A stretch of 64,000 bases of DNA from Microbacterium lacus (lineage in GTDB: Bacteria; Actinomycetota; Actinomycetes; Actinomycetales; Microbacteriaceae): NCBI RefSeq assembly GCF_039531105.1, contig NZ_BAAAPK010000001.1, forward strand, positions 1,798,001-1,862,000, written 5' to 3'. The translations under genes were made by a program, and so were the position numbers. Positions 1 to 8,727 of the stretch are shown piece by piece. Position 1 is the stretch's first letter; each line of letters opens with the position of its first letter. The notes below the pieces were generated by a model. It had not been told where the DNA came from and made no database searches. It saw only the letters and a list, made by a program, of their open reading frames with translations.

Positions 1-284
1 CCGGTCACCGCGCGCAGGAATGCGTCGGGCATCTGGGTGAGGATCCCCGCACCGTCGCCCGTGCCGGCGTCGGAGCCGATCGCGCCGCGGTGCTCGAGGT
101 TGCGGAGCGCCGTGAGCGCCAGATCGATGATGTCGTGCCCCGCCTCGCCGCGGAGCGTGGCGACCATCGCCAGACCGCACGCGTCCTTCTCGAACGCGGG
201 GTTGTACATGCCCTGTCGGGGCGGAAGCGCGCCGAACGCGTGCGCGTCCGGACCGTGCGTGGGAAGACCAGGGCTCGAAGCCAT
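1..284 (-). CDS. gltB: Glutamate synthase large subunit, N-terminal fragment
   Basis: This is the first 94 codons of the large subunit of NADPH-dependent glutamate synthase (GOGAT); the rest lies outside the window. GOGAT turns glutamine plus 2-oxoglutarate into two glutamates. The motif around residues 32-40 (EKDACGLAM) contains C36, which in the family becomes the N-terminal nucleophile of the class II glutamine amidotransferase domain after removal of a propeptide, so residues 1-35 are the predicted propeptide. The conserved LEHRGA and GDGAGIL motifs follow. ATG start at 284 is preceded by a GAGGA ribosome site. It lies 83 bp downstream of lgt in the same direction, as in many actinobacteria. 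Confidence 0.93.
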   Translation of the reverse strand, partial: MASSPGLPTHGPDAHAFGALPPRQGMYNPAFEKDACGLAMVATLRGEAGHDIIDLALTALRNLEHRGAIGSDAGTGDGAGILTQMPDAFLRAVT

Positions 285-367
285 GCCAACCGTCCTCACA
301 TTGATGCTCACAACGGGACGACGTCGGCCCTGAACTGCGGAAGCTGAAGAGCCACCGAAAGAGTGGA

Positions 368-1375
368 CTACTTCGCGGCGGGTGTGCTTTCAGCCGGGCT
401 TGTGGCCTGGCCCGGGGCGGTTCCCGAGGTGACTTCGATCGTCTGAGGTTCGCTGACGTCGACGTAGTCGCCGGATTCCTGCGATTGTACCGTGCCTGCG
501 GGGGACCATTCGCGGCCCGGCACGTACGGGGACGGTTCGCGGCCCGGGTGGCGCCGCTTCTGAACGAAGAAGATGATCACGCCGATCACGACGCCGAAGA
601 TCGCCGCCCACACATTGCTGCGCAGCCCCAGGATGATCTCGCTGGGGTCGATGCGGATCGACTCCCAGACGATGCGACCGGCGCTGTACCAGATGAGGTA
701 CACGGCGAAAAGGCGACCCCACTGCAGGCCGAAGCGGCGGCCGACCCACAGCAGGACCAGCACGCCGAGACCGTTCCAGATCACTTCGTAGAGGAACGTG
801 GGGTGGAACAGCGTGTCCGGAGCGAGTCCCTTCGGGAACGCCGAGTTGTCGGGGTCGATCTGCAGACCCCACGGCAGGTCGGTCGGCAGGCCGAACAGCT
901 CCTGGTTGAACCAGTTGCCGAAGCGGCCCATCGCCTGGGCGAGGAGCAGGCCCGGCGCGAGCGCGTCGGCGAACGACCAGAAGCGGATGCCGGTCCATCG
1001 GCACCCGAGCCACGCGCCGATCGCGCCCCCGATCAGGGCGCCGTAGATCGCGATGCCGCCCTCCCAGATGCGGAAGATCGCCCAGATGTCGGTTCCGGGC
1101 CCGAAGTAGAACCCGGGGTGGGTGAGGACGTGGAAGATGCGGGCGCCGACGATCGCGAGCGGGACCGCGATGAGCGAGATGTCGATCACGACCCAGGGCT
1201 CGGCGCCGCGCTTGGTGAGCCGGTGGTTGGTCAGGAGCGTCGCGGCGATGATGCCGGCGATGATGCACAGCGCGTAGAAGTGGATGCGCAGCGGGCCGAG
1301 GTCGATGTAGCTGACGGAAGGGCTCGGGATGCTGGCCAGCACGCCGTGGAGCGCGCTCGAGGGGACGAACGTCAT
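368..1375 (-). CDS. lgt: Prolipoprotein diacylglyceryl transferase
   Basis: This membrane enzyme (335 aa) transfers diacylglycerol from phosphatidylglycerol to the lipobox cysteine of prolipoproteins, the first step of lipoprotein maturation. About seven hydrophobic segments are visible, and the Lgt signature [11 protein letters not shown] sits near residue 150. The glycine-rich WEGGI segment near residue 105 corresponds to the HGG region of the family. The last 60 or so residues form a polar Pro/Ser/Glu-rich cytoplasmic tail common in actinobacterial Lgt. The gene starts 9 bp after trpA, and the trpA stop codon lies inside a -10-like hexamer spaced for leaderless transcription, so lgt may also be expressed on its own. 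Confidence 0.96.
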   Translation of the reverse strand: MTFVPSSALHGVLASIPSPSVSYIDLGPLRIHFYALCIIAGIIAATLLTNHRLTKRGAEPWVVIDISLIAVPLAIVGARIFHVLTHPGFYFGPGTDIWAIFRIWEGGIAIYGALIGGAIGAWLGCRWTGIRFWSFADALAPGLLLAQAMGRFGNWFNQELFGLPTDLPWGLQIDPDNSAFPKGLAPDTLFHPTFLYEVIWNGLGVLVLLWVGRRFGLQWGRLFAVYLIWYSAGRIVWESIRIDPSEIILGLRSNVWAAIFGVVIGVIIFFVQKRRHPGREPSPYVPGREWSPAGTVQSQESGDYVDVSEPQTIEVTSGTAPGQATSPAESTPAAK

Positions 1376-1381
1376 GCGTCG

Positions 1382-1387
1382 AGTCTA
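1382..1387 (-). promoter_or_regulatory. Candidate -10 (TAGACT) for leaderless lgt transcript
   Basis: TAGACT on the minus strand ends exactly 6 nt before the lgt ATG. Its TAG is also the trpA stop codon. The same spacing recurs at many genes in the window. No -35 was assigned. Confidence 0.4.
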
Positions 1388-2188
1388 AGCGGGCAGGCCC
1401 GTGCCCGCGGAAAGCGCTCGGGCGGTCTCGCCGAGCCCGTCGAGGCCGCCGTCGCGAAGCGCCCGCACGAGTGCAGTGCCCACGATCGCGCCGTCCGCGT
1501 AGTCGAGCACACCGGCGACCTGGTCGGGAGTCGAGATGCCGATGCCCACGCACGCGCGCAGCGGACCGGTGGCGCGGGCGCGCATGCGTTCGACGAGGCG
1601 ACGGGCGGCGGCATCCAATTCGGTCCGCTCCCCCGTGATCCCCATCGTCGAGACGGTGTAGACGAAGCCCGTGGAGGCGGCGACGATCATGTCCAGCCGC
1701 TCGTCGCTGGAGGTCGGCGCAGCGAGGAAGACACGGTCAAGGCCCGTCCGCTCGCTCGCGGCGATCCACTCCGCCGCCGAATCCGGTGTGATGTCCGGGG
1801 TGATCAGGCCCGCCCCGCCCGCAGCGGCGAGGTCGTCGGCGAAGCGGTCCACGCCGTACTGGGTGACGGGGTTCCAGTACGTCATGACGAGCACCGGCAC
1901 GTCGACCCGCCTCGTGATCTCGCGGACGGCGGTGAACGTGTCGCGGAGGCGGAAGCCGCCGGCGAGGGCGACCTGCGTCGCCTCCTGGATCACGGTGCCG
2001 TCCATCACGGGATCGGAATACGGTGGACCGAGCTCGAGGATGTCCGCGCCGCTCTCGGCCAGCAGCACCGCGGCGTCGATGCTCGTCTGCAGGTCGGGGA
2101 ATCCGAGCGGCAGGTAGCCGACGAACGCGCCGCGGCCCGCGGCGTGCGCGGCGTCGATCGCGGCGGCGACCCGGGAGGGTGCGCTCAC
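1385..2188 (-). CDS. trpA: Tryptophan synthase alpha chain
   Basis: The alpha subunit (267 aa) cleaves indole-3-glycerol phosphate to indole and glyceraldehyde 3-phosphate and passes indole to TrpB. It is a TIM barrel with the signature [13 protein letters not shown] at residues 52-64, giving the expected catalytic pair E52 and D63. The start is taken as GTG at 2188 because it overlaps the trpB stop (GTGA) and gives a normal family length; an open frame continues upstream through trpB but shows no conserved sequence. Next gene is lgt. Confidence 0.95.
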   Translation of the reverse strand: MSAPSRVAAAIDAAHAAGRGAFVGYLPLGFPDLQTSIDAAVLLAESGADILELGPPYSDPVMDGTVIQEATQVALAGGFRLRDTFTAVREITRRVDVPVLVMTYWNPVTQYGVDRFADDLAAAGGAGLITPDITPDSAAEWIAASERTGLDRVFLAAPTSSDERLDMIVAASTGFVYTVSTMGITGERTELDAAARRLVERMRARATGPLRACVGIGISTPDQVAGVLDYADGAIVGTALVRALRDGGLDGLGETARALSAGTGLPA

Positions 2189-3456
2189 AGTTCGGTCCCC
2201 TCGCCCTTGGCGGCCCCATCGGCGGCCGGTACGGCGACCGGCGAGCCGTCCACGACGGCGTCGGCGTCGTACAGCTCGAACCAGCGCGCCGCGGTGTCCA
2301 TGTCCTTGTCGCCGCGCCCGGAGAGGTTGATCGCGATGATCGCGTCGGGGCCGAGTTCGCGGCCGATGCGCAGCGCCCCCGCGAGCGCGTGCGCGGACTC
2401 GATCGCGGGGATGATGCCCTCTGTGCGCGAGAGGAGGCGCAACGCCTCCATCGCCTCGGTGTCCGTCGCCGGGATGTACTCGGCGCGGCCGATGTCGGCG
2501 AGCCACGCATGCTCGGGTCCGACGCCCGGGTAGTCGAGCCCTGCCGAGATCGAGTGCGACTCGACGGTCTGGCCGTCCTCGTCCTGCAGCACGAACGTCT
2601 TCGCGCCGTGCAGGATGCCGGGCCGGCCGCGTTCGATCGAAGCCGCGTGCCGCGGGGTGTCCACGCCGTCGCCGGCGGCCTCCACGCCGTAGAGGCGGAC
2701 GTCCGCGTCGTCCAGGAACGCGTCGAACATCCCGATCGCGTTGGACCCGCCGCCCACGCAGGCGAAGACCGCATCGGGCAGGCGGCCGGCTTCGTCGAGC
2801 AGCTGCGCGCGCGCCTCTTCTCCGATGATCTTCTGGAAGTCGCGCACCATCGCCGGGAACGGGTGGGGTCCTGCCGCCGTGCCGAAGATGTAGTTCGTGG
2901 TCTCCACGCTCGCGACCCAGTCGCGGTACGCCTCGTTGATCGCGTCCTTGAGGGTGCGGGAGCCGGTCGTGACGGGGATGACTTCGGCGCCGAGAAGTCG
3001 CATGCGCGCGACGTTCAGTGCCTGGCGCTCCGTGTCGACCTCGCCCATGTAGATCGTGCACTCGAAGCCGAACAGCGCGGCGGCGGTCGCGGTCGCGACC
3101 CCGTGCTGCCCGGCGCCGGTCTCGGCGATCACGCGCGTCTTGCCGAGACGCTTGGTCAGCAGGGCCTGCCCGAGGACGTTGTTGATCTTGTGGGATCCGG
3201 TGTGGTTGAGGTCTTCGCGCTTGAGGAAGACCCGTCCGCCGCCCGCGTGCTCGGCGAAGCGCGGCACTTCGGTGAGCACCGAGGGGCGACCCGCGTACGA
3301 GTGCAGCAGGCCGCGCAACTCCGCGTCGAACGCGGGGTCCGCCATCGCGTCCTCGTACACAGCCGTCAGCTCGTCGATCGCCGCGATGAGCGATTCGGGC
3401 ATGTACCGGCCGCCGAACTCGCCGAAGTACGGCCCGGGTGCTTCGCGCAGACTCAT
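2185..3456 (-). CDS. trpB: Tryptophan synthase beta chain
   Basis: The PLP-dependent beta subunit (423 aa) joins indole and serine to make tryptophan. The PLP lysine is K90 in GSHKINN, and the glycine-rich phosphate-binding loop [10 protein letters not shown] lies near residue 238. The N-terminal [11 protein letters not shown] motif is typical of TrpB1. It overlaps trpC at its 5' end (ATGA) and trpA at its 3' end, so the three genes are translationally coupled. Confidence 0.97.
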   Translation of the reverse strand: MSLREAPGPYFGEFGGRYMPESLIAAIDELTAVYEDAMADPAFDAELRGLLHSYAGRPSVLTEVPRFAEHAGGGRVFLKREDLNHTGSHKINNVLGQALLTKRLGKTRVIAETGAGQHGVATATAAALFGFECTIYMGEVDTERQALNVARMRLLGAEVIPVTTGSRTLKDAINEAYRDWVASVETTNYIFGTAAGPHPFPAMVRDFQKIIGEEARAQLLDEAGRLPDAVFACVGGGSNAIGMFDAFLDDADVRLYGVEAAGDGVDTPRHAASIERGRPGILHGAKTFVLQDEDGQTVESHSISAGLDYPGVGPEHAWLADIGRAEYIPATDTEAMEALRLLSRTEGIIPAIESAHALAGALRIGRELGPDAIIAINLSGRGDKDMDTAARWFELYDADAVVDGSPVAVPAADGAAKGEGTEL

Positions 3457-4229
3457 GCTCCGGCCTCCAGGAACGCCGTCAGGGTCGCGACGGGATCCCC
3501 CGTCACGAGGGCTTCGCCGATCAGGACCACATCGGCCCCGTCGGCGCGGTAATGCGTCACGTCCGCGGGGGTCAGCACCGCAGACTCTGCGATCTTGACC
3601 GCTCCGGCGGGGATGCGCTCCGCGAGACGGCCGAACAGGTCACGGTCCAGCTCGAACGTAGACAGGTCGCGGGCGTTCACGCCGATCAGGCGAGCGCCGA
3701 CATCGGCCGCGCGGTCCACTTCCTCCGCCGAGTGCGTCTCCACGAGCGGGGTCATGCCGAGATCGACCGTGAGGGCGTGCAGGCGCTCCAGGGTCTCCTG
3801 CGGCAGCGCGGCCACGATGAGCAGGACGAGGTCGGCGCCGGCCGCGCGCGCTTCGAGGACCTGATACTCGGTGGCGATGAAGTCCTTCCGCAGCACCGGC
3901 AGCGAGACGGCATCGCGGACGGCTTCGAGATCGGCGAGGCTGCCCTTGAAGCGGCGCTGCTCGGTGAGCACCGAGATCGTCGACGCCCCACCCTGCTCGT
4001 AGAGCCGGGCCTGCAGTGCAGGATCGGGGATCGCAGCGAGATCACCGCGCGACGGACTGGCGCGCTTGACCTCCGCGATGATCTTCACGCGATCGGCCGG
4101 GGCGAGGACCTGCAGGGCGTCGCGTGCCGGCGGTCGGGACAGGGCGTCCTTCTCGACAGCGGCCAGGGGCCGCTCCGAGGCGCGTGCCTCGGCATCCTCC
4201 ACCGCGCCGGCCGTGAGGTCGGCGAGCAT
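3453..4229 (-). CDS. trpC: Indole-3-glycerol phosphate synthase
   Basis: This enzyme (258 aa) closes the indole ring from carboxyphenylaminodeoxyribulose phosphate, the step before TrpAB. The TIM-barrel signature [10 protein letters not shown] is at residues 53-62, and the downstream LRKDF and GVNARDL motifs are present. ATG at 4229 is chosen because homology begins there; the longer open frame upstream is Arg-rich shadow sequence. It follows the HGxxPAAW gene by 2 bp. No trpD, trpE or trpG is found nearby. Confidence 0.96.
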   Translation of the reverse strand: MLADLTAGAVEDAEARASERPLAAVEKDALSRPPARDALQVLAPADRVKIIAEVKRASPSRGDLAAIPDPALQARLYEQGGASTISVLTEQRRFKGSLADLEAVRDAVSLPVLRKDFIATEYQVLEARAAGADLVLLIVAALPQETLERLHALTVDLGMTPLVETHSAEEVDRAADVGARLIGVNARDLSTFELDRDLFGRLAERIPAGAVKIAESAVLTPADVTHYRADGADVVLIGEALVTGDPVATLTAFLEAGA

Positions 4230-4231
4230 GC

Positions 4232-4462
4232 TCAATGCTCTTTCGGAGTGTACTTCGCGCCGCCGACGCCGTAGCCGGCCTTGGCCATGCCCCATCCGAC
4301 CAGTGCGCCGACGACCACGAGACCTGCCGAGGCCCACACGAGCCACGCGAGGTCGAACCAGTACGCGAGCGTGCCGATCGCGATCGCCGCGAGCATGATG
4401 ATGACGGCGGTCCACGCGGCGGGCGAGTGTCCGTGGCCGGGGTCGCCGATGGGGTTGCTCAT
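4232..4462 (-). CDS. HGxxPAAW family small membrane protein
   Basis: This 76-residue protein carries the name-giving motif HGHSPAAW at residues 10-17, followed by two hydrophobic segments (about 18-35 and 38-58) and a short charged tail. The family is conserved next to trpC in actinobacteria, but I know of no established function. A GGAGGAAAC ribosome site precedes the ATG, and a TAGACT -10-like box lies about 30 bp upstream, so a promoter inside the his-trp run is possible. Confidence 0.88.
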   Translation of the reverse strand: MSNPIGDPGHGHSPAAWTAVIIMLAAIAIGTLAYWFDLAWLVWASAGLVVVGALVGWGMAKAGYGVGGAKYTPKEH

Positions 4463-4493
4463 TGTTTCCTCCGGAATAGCGCGGGTCTGCACC

Positions 4494-4499
4494 AGTCTA
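4494..4499 (-). promoter_or_regulatory. Candidate -10 (TAGACT) before HGxxPAAW-trpCBA
   Basis: Minus-strand TAGACT in the 43-bp gap after the Trp-associated membrane protein, about 30 bp before the ATG at 4462, which has a good ribosome site. It would give a short-leader transcript for trpCBA. Confidence 0.35.
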
Positions 4500-4505
4500 G
4501 CGGGG

Positions 4506-5135
4506 TCAGCGGGGCTGCTCGGCGGCGGGACCCTCCGTCGGATCCGACCCGCGCGACAGGTCGTCCCAGGAATCGATCGCGTCGAAGGGGCGGGATGCCG
4601 CGCGCCGGTCGCGGCCGGACTCCGGTGCTGCGGCATCCGTGTCGTAGCGTCGCCCCGTGCGGTTCCAGCGACGCGCGGTGGCGAGGACGAAGAGCCCTGC
4701 GGCGAGGAGGACCACGGACAGGACCACGGTGATCGTCGGCCACGGAGTCGGGAGCACCCGGGCGACGAGATCGTCGACGGAATCCAGGCCGGCGATGCCC
4801 GTCGCGGCGGTGACGGTCGATGCGGTCGCCGACACCGGGAGGGTGACGGCGATCGGCGCGCTGAGGACTCCGATGAACACGGCGATCGCGACCGTGAGCA
4901 CGCCGAACAAGTACCGCAGCACCGTGCCGACGATCGACAGCGCCCCCCCGAGTGCGAGGACGGCGAGACTGAGGGGTGCCAGGACGGGGATCGCGGCGGC
5001 GCCGGAGACGGTCAGTTCGTGACCGGACCCGTCGTCGAGGACGGCGACGAGCCAGGTCTGCGTGGAGGAGATGACGCCCAAGGCGCCGACCGCGAGGACG
5101 GTCAGGACCGAGAGGAGCCGGGCGCGGCGGATCAC
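4506..5135 (-). CDS. Trp biosynthesis-associated membrane protein
   Basis: This 209-residue protein has four predicted membrane segments (about 9-26, 45-64, 70-90 and 135-155) and the STQTW motif near residue 24 seen in the actinobacterial family usually found between trpE and trpC. Its cytoplasmic C-terminus is polar and Arg/Asp-rich. Function is unknown; the name is positional. The GTG start at 5135 overlaps the hisI stop (GTGA). In other actinobacteria the gene directly upstream is trpE; here it is hisI. Confidence 0.85.
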   Translation of the reverse strand: MIRRARLLSVLTVLAVGALGVISSTQTWLVAVLDDGSGHELTVSGAAAIPVLAPLSLAVLALGGALSIVGTVLRYLFGVLTVAIAVFIGVLSAPIAVTLPVSATASTVTAATGIAGLDSVDDLVARVLPTPWPTITVVLSVVLLAAGLFVLATARRWNRTGRRYDTDAAAPESGRDRRAASRPFDAIDSWDDLSRGSDPTEGPAAEQPR

Positions 5136-5494
5136 GGGTTCGCGCGGCCCGGGACCGGATCCAGATCGTCGGCGTCGAAGCACGTGCGGGTGCCGGTGTG
5201 ACACGCCGGTCCGATCTGGTCCACTTCGAGAAGGATCGCGTCGCCGTCGCAGTCCAGACGCGCCCCGCGGACGATCTGGATGTGGCCGGAGGTGTCGCCC
5301 TTGCGCCAGTACTCCTGGCGCGAACGCGACCAGAACGTGACGCGTCCGCTCGTGAGGGTCCGTCGCAGCGCCTCCCGGTCCATCCAGCCGAGCATGAGGA
5401 CTTCGCGGGAGTCCCACTGCTGGACGATCGCCGCGACGAGTCCGGCGTCGTTGAACGCGACGCGGTCGAGCCGCTCCTGCAGGTCCTCGCCCAT
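5132..5494 (-). CDS. hisI: Phosphoribosyl-AMP cyclohydrolase
   Basis: HisI (120 aa) opens the adenine ring of phosphoribosyl-AMP, the third step of histidine synthesis. The monofunctional form has the zinc-ligand motif [10 protein letters not shown] near the C-terminus and the MLGWMD and TFWSRSR motifs in the N-terminal half. The ATG shares one base with the hisF stop (TGATG). The partner activity, phosphoribosyl-ATP pyrophosphatase, is encoded separately by hisE at the head of this cluster. Confidence 0.96.
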   Translation of the reverse strand: MGEDLQERLDRVAFNDAGLVAAIVQQWDSREVLMLGWMDREALRRTLTSGRVTFWSRSRQEYWRKGDTSGHIQIVRGARLDCDGDAILLEVDQIGPACHTGTRTCFDADDLDPVPGRANP

Positions 5495-6255
5495 CAGCGC
5501 ACCTCGATGCCTTCTTCGCGCATGGCGTCCTTCACGGCGCCCACCGTGAGCGCTCCGGAGTGGAAGACGCTCGCGGCCAGGACCGCGTCCGCCCCCGCGG
5601 CGATCGCCGGGGCGAAGTCCGATGCCTGTCCCGCTCCCCCGGAGGCGATCACCGGGACGCTGGAGACCTCCCGCATGAGGGAGACGAGTTCGAGGTCGAA
5701 GCCCGCCTTCGTCCCGTCGGCGTCGATCGAGTTCACCAGGAGTTCGCCCGCCCCGCGCTCGATCGCCTCGCGGGCCCAGTCCAGGGCATCCAGCGATGTG
5801 AGCGTGCGACCGCCGTGCGTCGTGACGACGAAGCCGGAACGGGTGCCGGGCGCACGTGTGACATCGAGCGACAGCACGAGGACCTGCGCCCCGAACCGAT
5901 CGGCGATCTCGTCGATCAGCTGCGGACGCGCGATCGCGGCGGAGTTCACGCCGACCTTGTCGGCGCCCACACCGAGGAGCCGCGCCACGTCGTCGGTCGA
6001 GCGCACGCCGCCGCCCACGGTGAGCGGGATGAAGACCTCTTCGGCGGTGCGCCGGACGACGTCGTACGTCGTGGCACGCTCATCGACCGTCGCGGTGACG
6101 TCGAGAAAGGTCAGTTCGTCCGCACCCTGCGCGAAGTACTCGCGCGCGAGCTCGACAGGGTCGCCCATGTCGCGCAGGTTGACGAAGTTCACGCCCTTCA
6201 CCACGCGGCCCGCCGCGACGTCCAGGCACGGGATGACCCGGCACACCAGGGCCAT
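5494..6255 (-). CDS. hisF: Imidazole glycerol phosphate synthase, cyclase subunit
   Basis: HisF (253 aa) uses ammonia delivered by HisH to make imidazole glycerol phosphate and AICAR. It is a beta/alpha barrel with VIPCLDV at residues 7-13 (catalytic D12) and the second catalytic aspartate in LSLDVTR near residue 128. The GGGVRS and ASGGAG phosphate-binding loops are intact. hisH, hisA, hisB, hisC and hisD are not in the window. hisG ends 1 bp upstream. Confidence 0.97.
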   Translation of the reverse strand: MALVCRVIPCLDVAAGRVVKGVNFVNLRDMGDPVELAREYFAQGADELTFLDVTATVDERATTYDVVRRTAEEVFIPLTVGGGVRSTDDVARLLGVGADKVGVNSAAIARPQLIDEIADRFGAQVLVLSLDVTRAPGTRSGFVVTTHGGRTLTSLDALDWAREAIERGAGELLVNSIDADGTKAGFDLELVSLMREVSSVPVIASGGAGQASDFAPAIAAGADAVLAASVFHSGALTVGAVKDAMREEGIEVR

Positions 6256-6256
6256 G

Positions 6257-7099
6257 TCAGAGCCTCGCGTTGTGGATCGCCGACACCAGGATGGCGCGCG
6301 CGCCGATGCCGTAGAGCGCGTCCATGACCTGATTGACGTCCTTGCGGGGGCTCATCACGCGGACGGCCACCCACTCCGGGTCACGCAGCGGCGAGATCGT
6401 CGGCGACTCGATGCCGGGGGCGATCGCCACGGCGCTGTCGATGAGGTGCACGGGCAGGTCGTAGTCGATCAGGACGTAGCGTCGCGCGACGAGGACTCCG
6501 CGGAGGCGTCGCAGCAGGGTCTCGGTGCCGGGTGCGTCGGTCGGCCCGGCGATCAGGACGCCTTCGGACTGCAGGATCGCCGGCCCGAAGACTTCGAGGC
6601 CGGCCTGGCGGAGGGTCGTCCCGGTCTCCACGACGTCGGCGATCGCATCGGCCACCCCGAGGCGTACGGCGCTCTCCACGGCGCCGTCCAGCGGCACGAG
6701 GTCCACGGCCACTCCGTGCCGGTCCAGGAACGCGTCCACGAGGCCGGGGTACGACGTCGCGATGCGCACGCCCTCGAGGTCGGTGAGCTCGGCGAACCGC
6801 CCGGCGGGCGCCGCGAAGCGGAACGTCGAGCCCGCGAAGCCGAGCGCCTCGATTTCGCGAGCGCCCGGCATCCGCGCGTCCAGGAGGAGATCCCGACCGG
6901 TGATCCCGACATCCAGTGCACCGGATCCTACGTAGGTCGCGATGTCCTTCGGACGCAGGTAGAAGAACTCGACCTCGTTGGCCGGGTCGATGACGTGCAG
7001 GTCCTTGGGGTCCCGACGGCCGGTGTAGCCCGCCTCCTGGAGCATCTCGGAGGCGGTGTCGGCGAGCGACCCTTTGTTCGGCACGGCGATTCGCAGCAT
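6257..7099 (-). CDS. hisG: ATP phosphoribosyltransferase, long form
   Basis: HisG (280 aa) condenses ATP with PRPP and commits flux to histidine. The length and the C-terminal 75 residues beyond the catalytic lobes mark the long form, whose extra domain binds histidine for feedback inhibition and which needs no HisZ. The start [12 protein letters not shown] is typical and the PRPP loop region [11 protein letters not shown] is present near residue 155. The C-terminal domain motif ([14 protein letters not shown], here [10 protein letters not shown]) is visible. It lies 46 bp after hisE. Confidence 0.96.
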   Translation of the reverse strand: MLRIAVPNKGSLADTASEMLQEAGYTGRRDPKDLHVIDPANEVEFFYLRPKDIATYVGSGALDVGITGRDLLLDARMPGAREIEALGFAGSTFRFAAPAGRFAELTDLEGVRIATSYPGLVDAFLDRHGVAVDLVPLDGAVESAVRLGVADAIADVVETGTTLRQAGLEVFGPAILQSEGVLIAGPTDAPGTETLLRRLRGVLVARRYVLIDYDLPVHLIDSAVAIAPGIESPTISPLRDPEWVAVRVMSPRKDVNQVMDALYGIGARAILVSAIHNARL

Positions 7100-7145
7100 G
7101 ACGGCGTGGTGGCTTTCAGATCGGTGGGGGTCGACGGGTGGGGTC

Positions 7146-7409
7146 TCAGAGATGTCGGTAGACGTCCTCGAGTCGCAGACCCTTCGCGATCATCATCACC
7201 TGCAGGTGGTACAGCAGCTGCGAGATCTCCTCGGCAGCGGCCTCGGCGGACTCGTACTCGGCCGCCATCCACACCTCGGCGGCCTCCTCGACGATCTTCT
7301 TGCCGATCGCGTGCACGCCGGCGTCCAGCTGCGCGACGGTGCCCGAACCCGCGGGCCGCTCATCCGCCTTCGCGGAGAGCTCATCGAACAGGGAGTCGAA
7401 CGTCTTCAC
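7146..7409 (-). CDS. hisE: Phosphoribosyl-ATP pyrophosphatase
   Basis: HisE (87 aa) removes pyrophosphate from phosphoribosyl-ATP. It is an all-alpha MazG-like protein; the metal-binding EEAAEVW motif and the second acidic patch [14 protein letters not shown] are present in the middle of the chain. The GTG start at 7409 has TACCCT ending 6 nt upstream, so a leaderless transcript could begin here and run into hisGFI; the intervening GGGGAG could also act as a ribosome site on a longer transcript. Confidence 0.95.
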   Translation of the reverse strand: MKTFDSLFDELSAKADERPAGSGTVAQLDAGVHAIGKKIVEEAAEVWMAAEYESAEAAAEEISQLLYHLQVMMIAKGLRLEDVYRHL

Positions 7410-7415
7410 CTCCCC

Positions 7416-7421
7416 AGGGTA
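7416..7421 (-). promoter_or_regulatory. Candidate -10 (TACCCT) for hisE
   Basis: Minus-strand TACCCT is 6 nt before the hisE GTG, matching TANNNT and the leaderless spacing seen at other genes in the window. Confidence 0.35.
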
Positions 7422-7463
7422 GCGAACCGCCGGGCGCAGTCGGCACCGGGAGCGCGTGCGGAC

Positions 7464-7985
7464 TCAGTGCACGAGGATGCTGAGCAGGATCACGAGCGCG
7501 CCGAGGCTGATCGTCGACAGTGCGCCGAGGATCTGCAGCGGCCAGCGCCTGCCGTTGCGCCGGGCGTTGGCCCAGCCGATGAGTCCGAGCACGAGCAGTC
7601 CGGTCAGGAGCGCCGCCGCATACGCGTCGTCCTCATCCACGAGGCCGACGACACCGAGCAGCAGCAGGAAGGCCGGCGGGAGCATCGCGACGAGCATTCC
7701 GACCGAGTGGCGCGCGGAATGCGCCAGGCGGTGCGAGAAGGGCTTCGGGCCGAGCTCGGGGTGGGATCCCGCCGCGACGATCCCCGCGTACACGTGCGCG
7801 AGCCAGAAGACGATCATCGTGCCGATGACGTAGCCGAGGACTTCGGCGTCGTTGTCGTAATCATCGCCGATCGCGATGAGCGCCGTGACCAGGACGAGTC
7901 CGTACACGCCGTGCTCGCCGGTGTACGTGCTCATGAGCCGGCGGGCGTGGTGGCGCATGCCGTGCGTCTCGGGCACGTCGGTCAT
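7464..7985 (-). CDS. Conserved membrane protein of unknown function
   Basis: A 173-residue integral membrane protein with about five hydrophobic segments (about 25-42, 47-70, 95-115, 120-137 and 147-170). It contains a His-rich stretch (FWLAHVYAG and HRLAHSARH between residues 58 and 92) between helices and an acidic loop DEDDA. I do not recognise the family. The ATG at 7985 overlaps the rpe stop (ATGA) and the frame ends 54 bp before hisE, so it is co-transcribed with rpe. No link to histidine or pentose phosphate metabolism can be read from the sequence. Confidence 0.75.
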   Translation of the reverse strand: MTDVPETHGMRHHARRLMSTYTGEHGVYGLVLVTALIAIGDDYDNDAEVLGYVIGTMIVFWLAHVYAGIVAAGSHPELGPKPFSHRLAHSARHSVGMLVAMLPPAFLLLLGVVGLVDEDDAYAAALLTGLLVLGLIGWANARRNGRRWPLQILGALSTISLGALVILLSILVH

Positions 7986-8707
7986 GATCTGCTCGCAGCG
8001 CGGTGATGGTGCCGCAGCGCCGAGCTGCGCAGCGCGCCGATCGCGGCATCCGGATCGTCGGCGCCGAAGACGGCGGAACCCGCCACGAACGTGTCCGCGC
8101 CGGCCTCCGCGGCCTGGGCGATCGTCGATTCGCCGATGCCGCCGTCGACCTGCAGCCACACCGCGGAGCCGCGCTGGCGTGCCCGCTCGGCGAGCAGACG
8201 CAGTTTGGGCATCGTCTCGGGCATGAAGGACTGCCCGCCGAATCCGGGTTCGACGGTCATCACGAGGATCTGGTCGAATTCGTCGAGGACGTCGAAGAGC
8301 CCCTCCACCGGCGTTCCGGGCTTCACGGCCACGCCGGCCCGCGCGCCGATCGCCCGCAGGCGCCGGGCGAGCGCCACGGGCTCGGTCGCCGCCTCCAGGT
8401 GGAACGTGACCGATGCGGCACCCAGCTCGGCGTATTCGGGCGCCCACCGCTCGGGGGCGTCGATCATGAGGTGCACATCCAGGGGAACCGGGCTCGTGGC
8501 CTGGATGCGCCCGACCATCTGGGGCCCGAACGTGAGGTTGGGCACGAAGTGGTTGTCCATCACGTCGACGTGCACGAAGTCGGCTCCGGCGATGCGCGCG
8601 AGCTCGGCCTGCATGTTGACGAAGTCCGCGGCGAGGATGCTCGGGTTGATGCGCACCTCCGCCTCCACGGCACGGCTGAGGTCGGGGCGGTCGGCTGGGG
8701 TGTGCAC
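7982..8707 (-). CDS. rpe: Ribulose-phosphate 3-epimerase
   Basis: This TIM-barrel enzyme (241 aa) interconverts ribulose 5-phosphate and xylulose 5-phosphate. NPSILAADF near residue 21, HVDVMDNHFVPN near residue 45, MTVEPGFGGQ and QVDGGI carry the metal and catalytic residues. GTG at 8707 is chosen because a CATAAT box ends 6 nt upstream; a shorter GTG start near residue 18 is also possible. The -10 element overlaps that of the divergent glutaminase gene. Confidence 0.94.
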   Translation of the reverse strand: MHTPADRPDLSRAVEAEVRINPSILAADFVNMQAELARIAGADFVHVDVMDNHFVPNLTFGPQMVGRIQATSPVPLDVHLMIDAPERWAPEYAELGAASVTFHLEAATEPVALARRLRAIGARAGVAVKPGTPVEGLFDVLDEFDQILVMTVEPGFGGQSFMPETMPKLRLLAERARQRGSAVWLQVDGGIGESTIAQAAEAGADTFVAGSAVFGADDPDAAIGALRSSALRHHHRAASRS

Positions 8708-8713
8708 GCGTCC

Positions 8714-8721
8714 ATTATGGT
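8714..8721. promoter_or_regulatory. Overlapping divergent -10 elements for rpe and glsA
   Basis: The 8 bases hold CATAAT on the minus strand (8719-8714) and TATGGT on the plus strand (8716-8721). Each is exactly 6 nt from its start codon (rpe GTG at 8707, glsA GTG at 8728). Only 20 bp separate the two start codons, so both genes appear leaderless and should compete for the same DNA. Confidence 0.5.
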
Positions 8722-8727
8722 CGAGCC

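Noticed and set aside
485..2533. A 682-codon plus-strand frame over lgt, trpA and trpB
   Set aside because: It is antisense to well-supported enzymes and has shadow composition without conserved motifs.
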